From Sedimenticola sp. (GTDB taxonomy: Bacteria > Pseudomonadota > Gammaproteobacteria > Chromatiales > Chromatiaceae), in the NCBI GenBank assembly GCA_027041035.1, contig JALULB010000025.1, positions 1 through 5,653 of the forward strand: a stretch of 5,653 nucleotides of DNA, read 5' to 3'. Shown here piece by piece: positions 4,690-5,653 of the stretch. Below the pieces are notes generated by a model that saw only the letters and a program-made list of their open reading frames with translations, was not told where the DNA came from and did not search any database. The position numbers were made by a program, and so were the translations under genes. Positions within the stretch are counted from its first letter, which is position 1. The number at the start of each line of letters is the position of its first letter.

Positions 4690-4713
4690 TCAATCCAGCG
4701 CGGCTCAATCCAG
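4690..4713 (-). repeat. Duplicated C-terminal Leu-Asp-stop of the acyltransferase gene
   Basis: TCAATCCAG occurs at 4705-4713 and again at 4690-4698, exactly 15 bases apart. On the minus strand each copy reads CTG GAT TGA (Leu-Asp-stop) and the two are in frame, giving a backup stop with only two sense codons before the repeat. Confidence 0.7.
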
Positions 4714-5454
4714 ATAGCGCCGCTGCCATTCCAGGTACTTGTCATGGGCATGTCGGGTATAGTCTTCGACATCGTCGAAAGCGCCCGGGTCGAAAGCGTC
4801 GTAGAGATAGTAGTTGGCGCGCGGGTTCTGGCTGCGCATGAAATCCAGCATCTTCTCCACCACGCTGACCCCGTCCGGCCAGGCGAAATCGTTCTGCGAT
4901 TCGTAATGGATATACACGGGAACGATCGGAATGCCGGTTTGCAGCGAGATATCGAACGCACCGAAGCGAAACGATGAGAACAGCCGCTTTCCCTTGCAGC
5001 CGCCTTCTGGATACAGCGCTACCGATCGACCCTGCCGGAGGGCGTCGATGATCTGCTGCTTGGCCGCGTTGCGAGAGTCGCGGCATTCCCGTTTTACGAA
5101 CAGCGTACCGGCGGCTTCGCTGATCTTGCCGGAGATCCACCAGTGGCGTACCTCCTCCTTCGCCAGCGAGGCGACATCGAACAGCGCCGGAATACCGATG
5201 TCCTCGAAGGCCGAAGGGTGATTGGCGATCATGATGAACACCGGCGGCAGCGCATCGATGTTTTTCTGATGCAGGCGCAGGTCCACCCCCAGGGCATGCA
5301 CGAAAACCTGGCTCCACAGGCGGAACAGTTTCGGGTAGAAGTTTCGCGTCCATTCGCCGGGCAGGCGCGCCAGCAGGTACATCGGCAGGGTGAGAACGAT
5401 CAATTCGATCCATTGCAGCAGCATCCAGCCGTAGCGTGCCAACCGGTAGAGCAT
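4705..5454 (-). CDS. PlsC-type lysophospholipid / 1-acylglycerol-3-phosphate acyltransferase
   Basis: The 249-aa protein opens with a membrane segment (about 10-30, WMLLQWIELIVLTLPMYLL). The ordered acyltransferase blocks follow: block I NHPSAFED (N78, H79), block II GTLFVKR (116-122), block III YPEGGCKG (148-155, with P149, E150, G151) and block IV IPIVPVYI (175-182). Enzymes of this superfamily transfer acyl chains from acyl-ACP or acyl-CoA to lysophosphatidic acid or other lysolipids at the inner membrane. In block I the usual His-x4-Asp is His79-x4-Glu84, with Asp85 one residue later. The start at 5454 is preferred because AGGAG (5465-5461) stands six bases upstream; the ATG at 5472, six codons earlier, has no ribosome site. 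The exact substrate (lysophosphatidate, or a lipid such as an ornithine lipid) cannot be told. The MITE copy at 5552 lies 97 bp upstream of the start. Confidence 0.9.
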   Translation of the reverse strand: MLYRLARYGWMLLQWIELIVLTLPMYLLARLPGEWTRNFYPKLFRLWSQVFVHALGVDLRLHQKNIDALPPVFIMIANHPSAFEDIGIPALFDVASLAKEEVRHWWISGKISEAAGTLFVKRECRDSRNAAKQQIIDALRQGRSVALYPEGGCKGKRLFSSFRFGAFDISLQTGIPIVPVYIHYESQNDFAWPDGVSVVEKMLDFMRSQNPRANYYLYDAFDPGAFDDVEDYTRHAHDKYLEWQRRYLD

Positions 5455-5523
5455 GGGGTTCTCCTGTGTCATCTATACCGCGAAGCATAGCAGCCGATAG
5501 CTTGTCCGAGGGGAAGTGAAACT

Positions 5524-5529
5524 CTTATA
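5524..5529 (-). promoter_or_regulatory. Weak candidate -10 box for the acyltransferase gene
   Basis: The minus strand reads TATAAG at 5529-5524 (5 of 6), about 70 bases upstream of the start at 5454 and 22 bases inside from the MITE edge. The -35 position at 17-base spacing holds GATTTT, which is poor. It might be spurious. Confidence 0.25.
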
Positions 5530-5551
5530 CTCCGGGCATTGCTTGAAAATC

Positions 5552-5653
5552 GTAACTACTCAGCTAACCGCTGAAATGCGCCAGCTCTGCGTTCAAAAAT
5601 GGTCATTTACACGTGTAACCCGGCAATTGCTCCTGCATTGCCCTAATAAGTTA
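5552..5653. mobile_element. Second copy of the 199-bp MITE, cut by the window end
   Basis: The first 102 bases of the element are present in the same orientation as the copy at 648-846, beginning with the same GTAACTACTCAGC repeat. They differ from it at one base only (G at 5613 against T at 709). The right half lies outside the window. The eight bases to the left, TGAAAATC (5544-5551), are unrelated to GATCAGTC, so this is a separate insertion site. A complete copy would be expected to end near 5750 and be followed by TGAAAATC. Confidence 0.92.

Noticed and set aside
4611..4961. N-terminal extension of the 153-aa gene back to 4961
   Set aside because: It would overlap the well-supported acyltransferase gene on the same strand in another frame, and a suitable start exists at 4610.
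648..5653. The two same-orientation MITE copies as ends of a 5-kb composite transposon
   Set aside because: The copy at 648-846 has its own target duplication on both sides, showing independent insertion, and the sequence left of 5552 does not match it. The genes between are ordinary chromosomal types.

Overview
The window looks like chromosomal DNA of a sulfur-oxidising gammaproteobacterium, most likely a purple sulfur bacterium (Chromatiaceae) or a relative. The main reason is a gene at 2588-3007 for an exported protein very rich in Gly, Tyr, Trp, Asn and Pro. It has the signal peptide and composition of the sulfur globule envelope proteins (SgpA/SgpB, also CV1/CV2, of Allochromatium vinosum). 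GC-rich coding sequence and compact genes with Shine-Dalgarno sites fit this. No taxonomic marker gene is present, so the assignment is an inference.

Layout. Positions 1-600 (minus) hold the N-terminal 200 codons of a formylglycine-generating-enzyme (FGE/SUMF1) superfamily protein that runs off the left edge. Positions 648-846 hold a complete, gene-less, 199-bp miniature transposable element (MITE) with 13-bp perfect terminal inverted repeats and an 8-bp target duplication (GATCAGTC). Next come a minus-strand 191-aa protein with a duplicated C-terminal motif (849-1424), a plus-strand 183-aa cysteine-rich unknown (1647-2198), a 389-bp non-coding leader, the sulfur globule protein gene with a clear terminator (2588-3057), and a small secreted acidic protein (3146-3496). 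Convergent to these, on the minus strand, are a membrane-anchored thioredoxin (3611-4000), a 153-aa hypothetical (4149-4610) and a PlsC-type acyltransferase (4705-5454). A second copy of the MITE starts at 5552 and is cut by the window end.

The best-supported unusual feature is the MITE. GTAA ends plus an 8-bp duplication point to mobilisation by an IS66-family transposase. The first copy landed on the stop codon of the 849-1424 gene, and the target duplication rebuilt that stop exactly. It thereby separated two same-strand genes that were only 41 bp apart. The two visible copies are 101/102 identical, so they spread recently. The element folds almost end to end into an imperfect hairpin and carries a second, degenerate terminus 31 bp inside its right end.

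How the genes work together can only be guessed. The sulfur globule protein, the secreted 116-aa protein, the Cys-rich protein and the membrane thioredoxin could belong to one sulfur-storage neighbourhood, but nothing in the sequence proves a functional link. Apart from the FGE gene and its upstream neighbour, and possibly the acyltransferase with the 153-aa gene, these look like separate transcription units.
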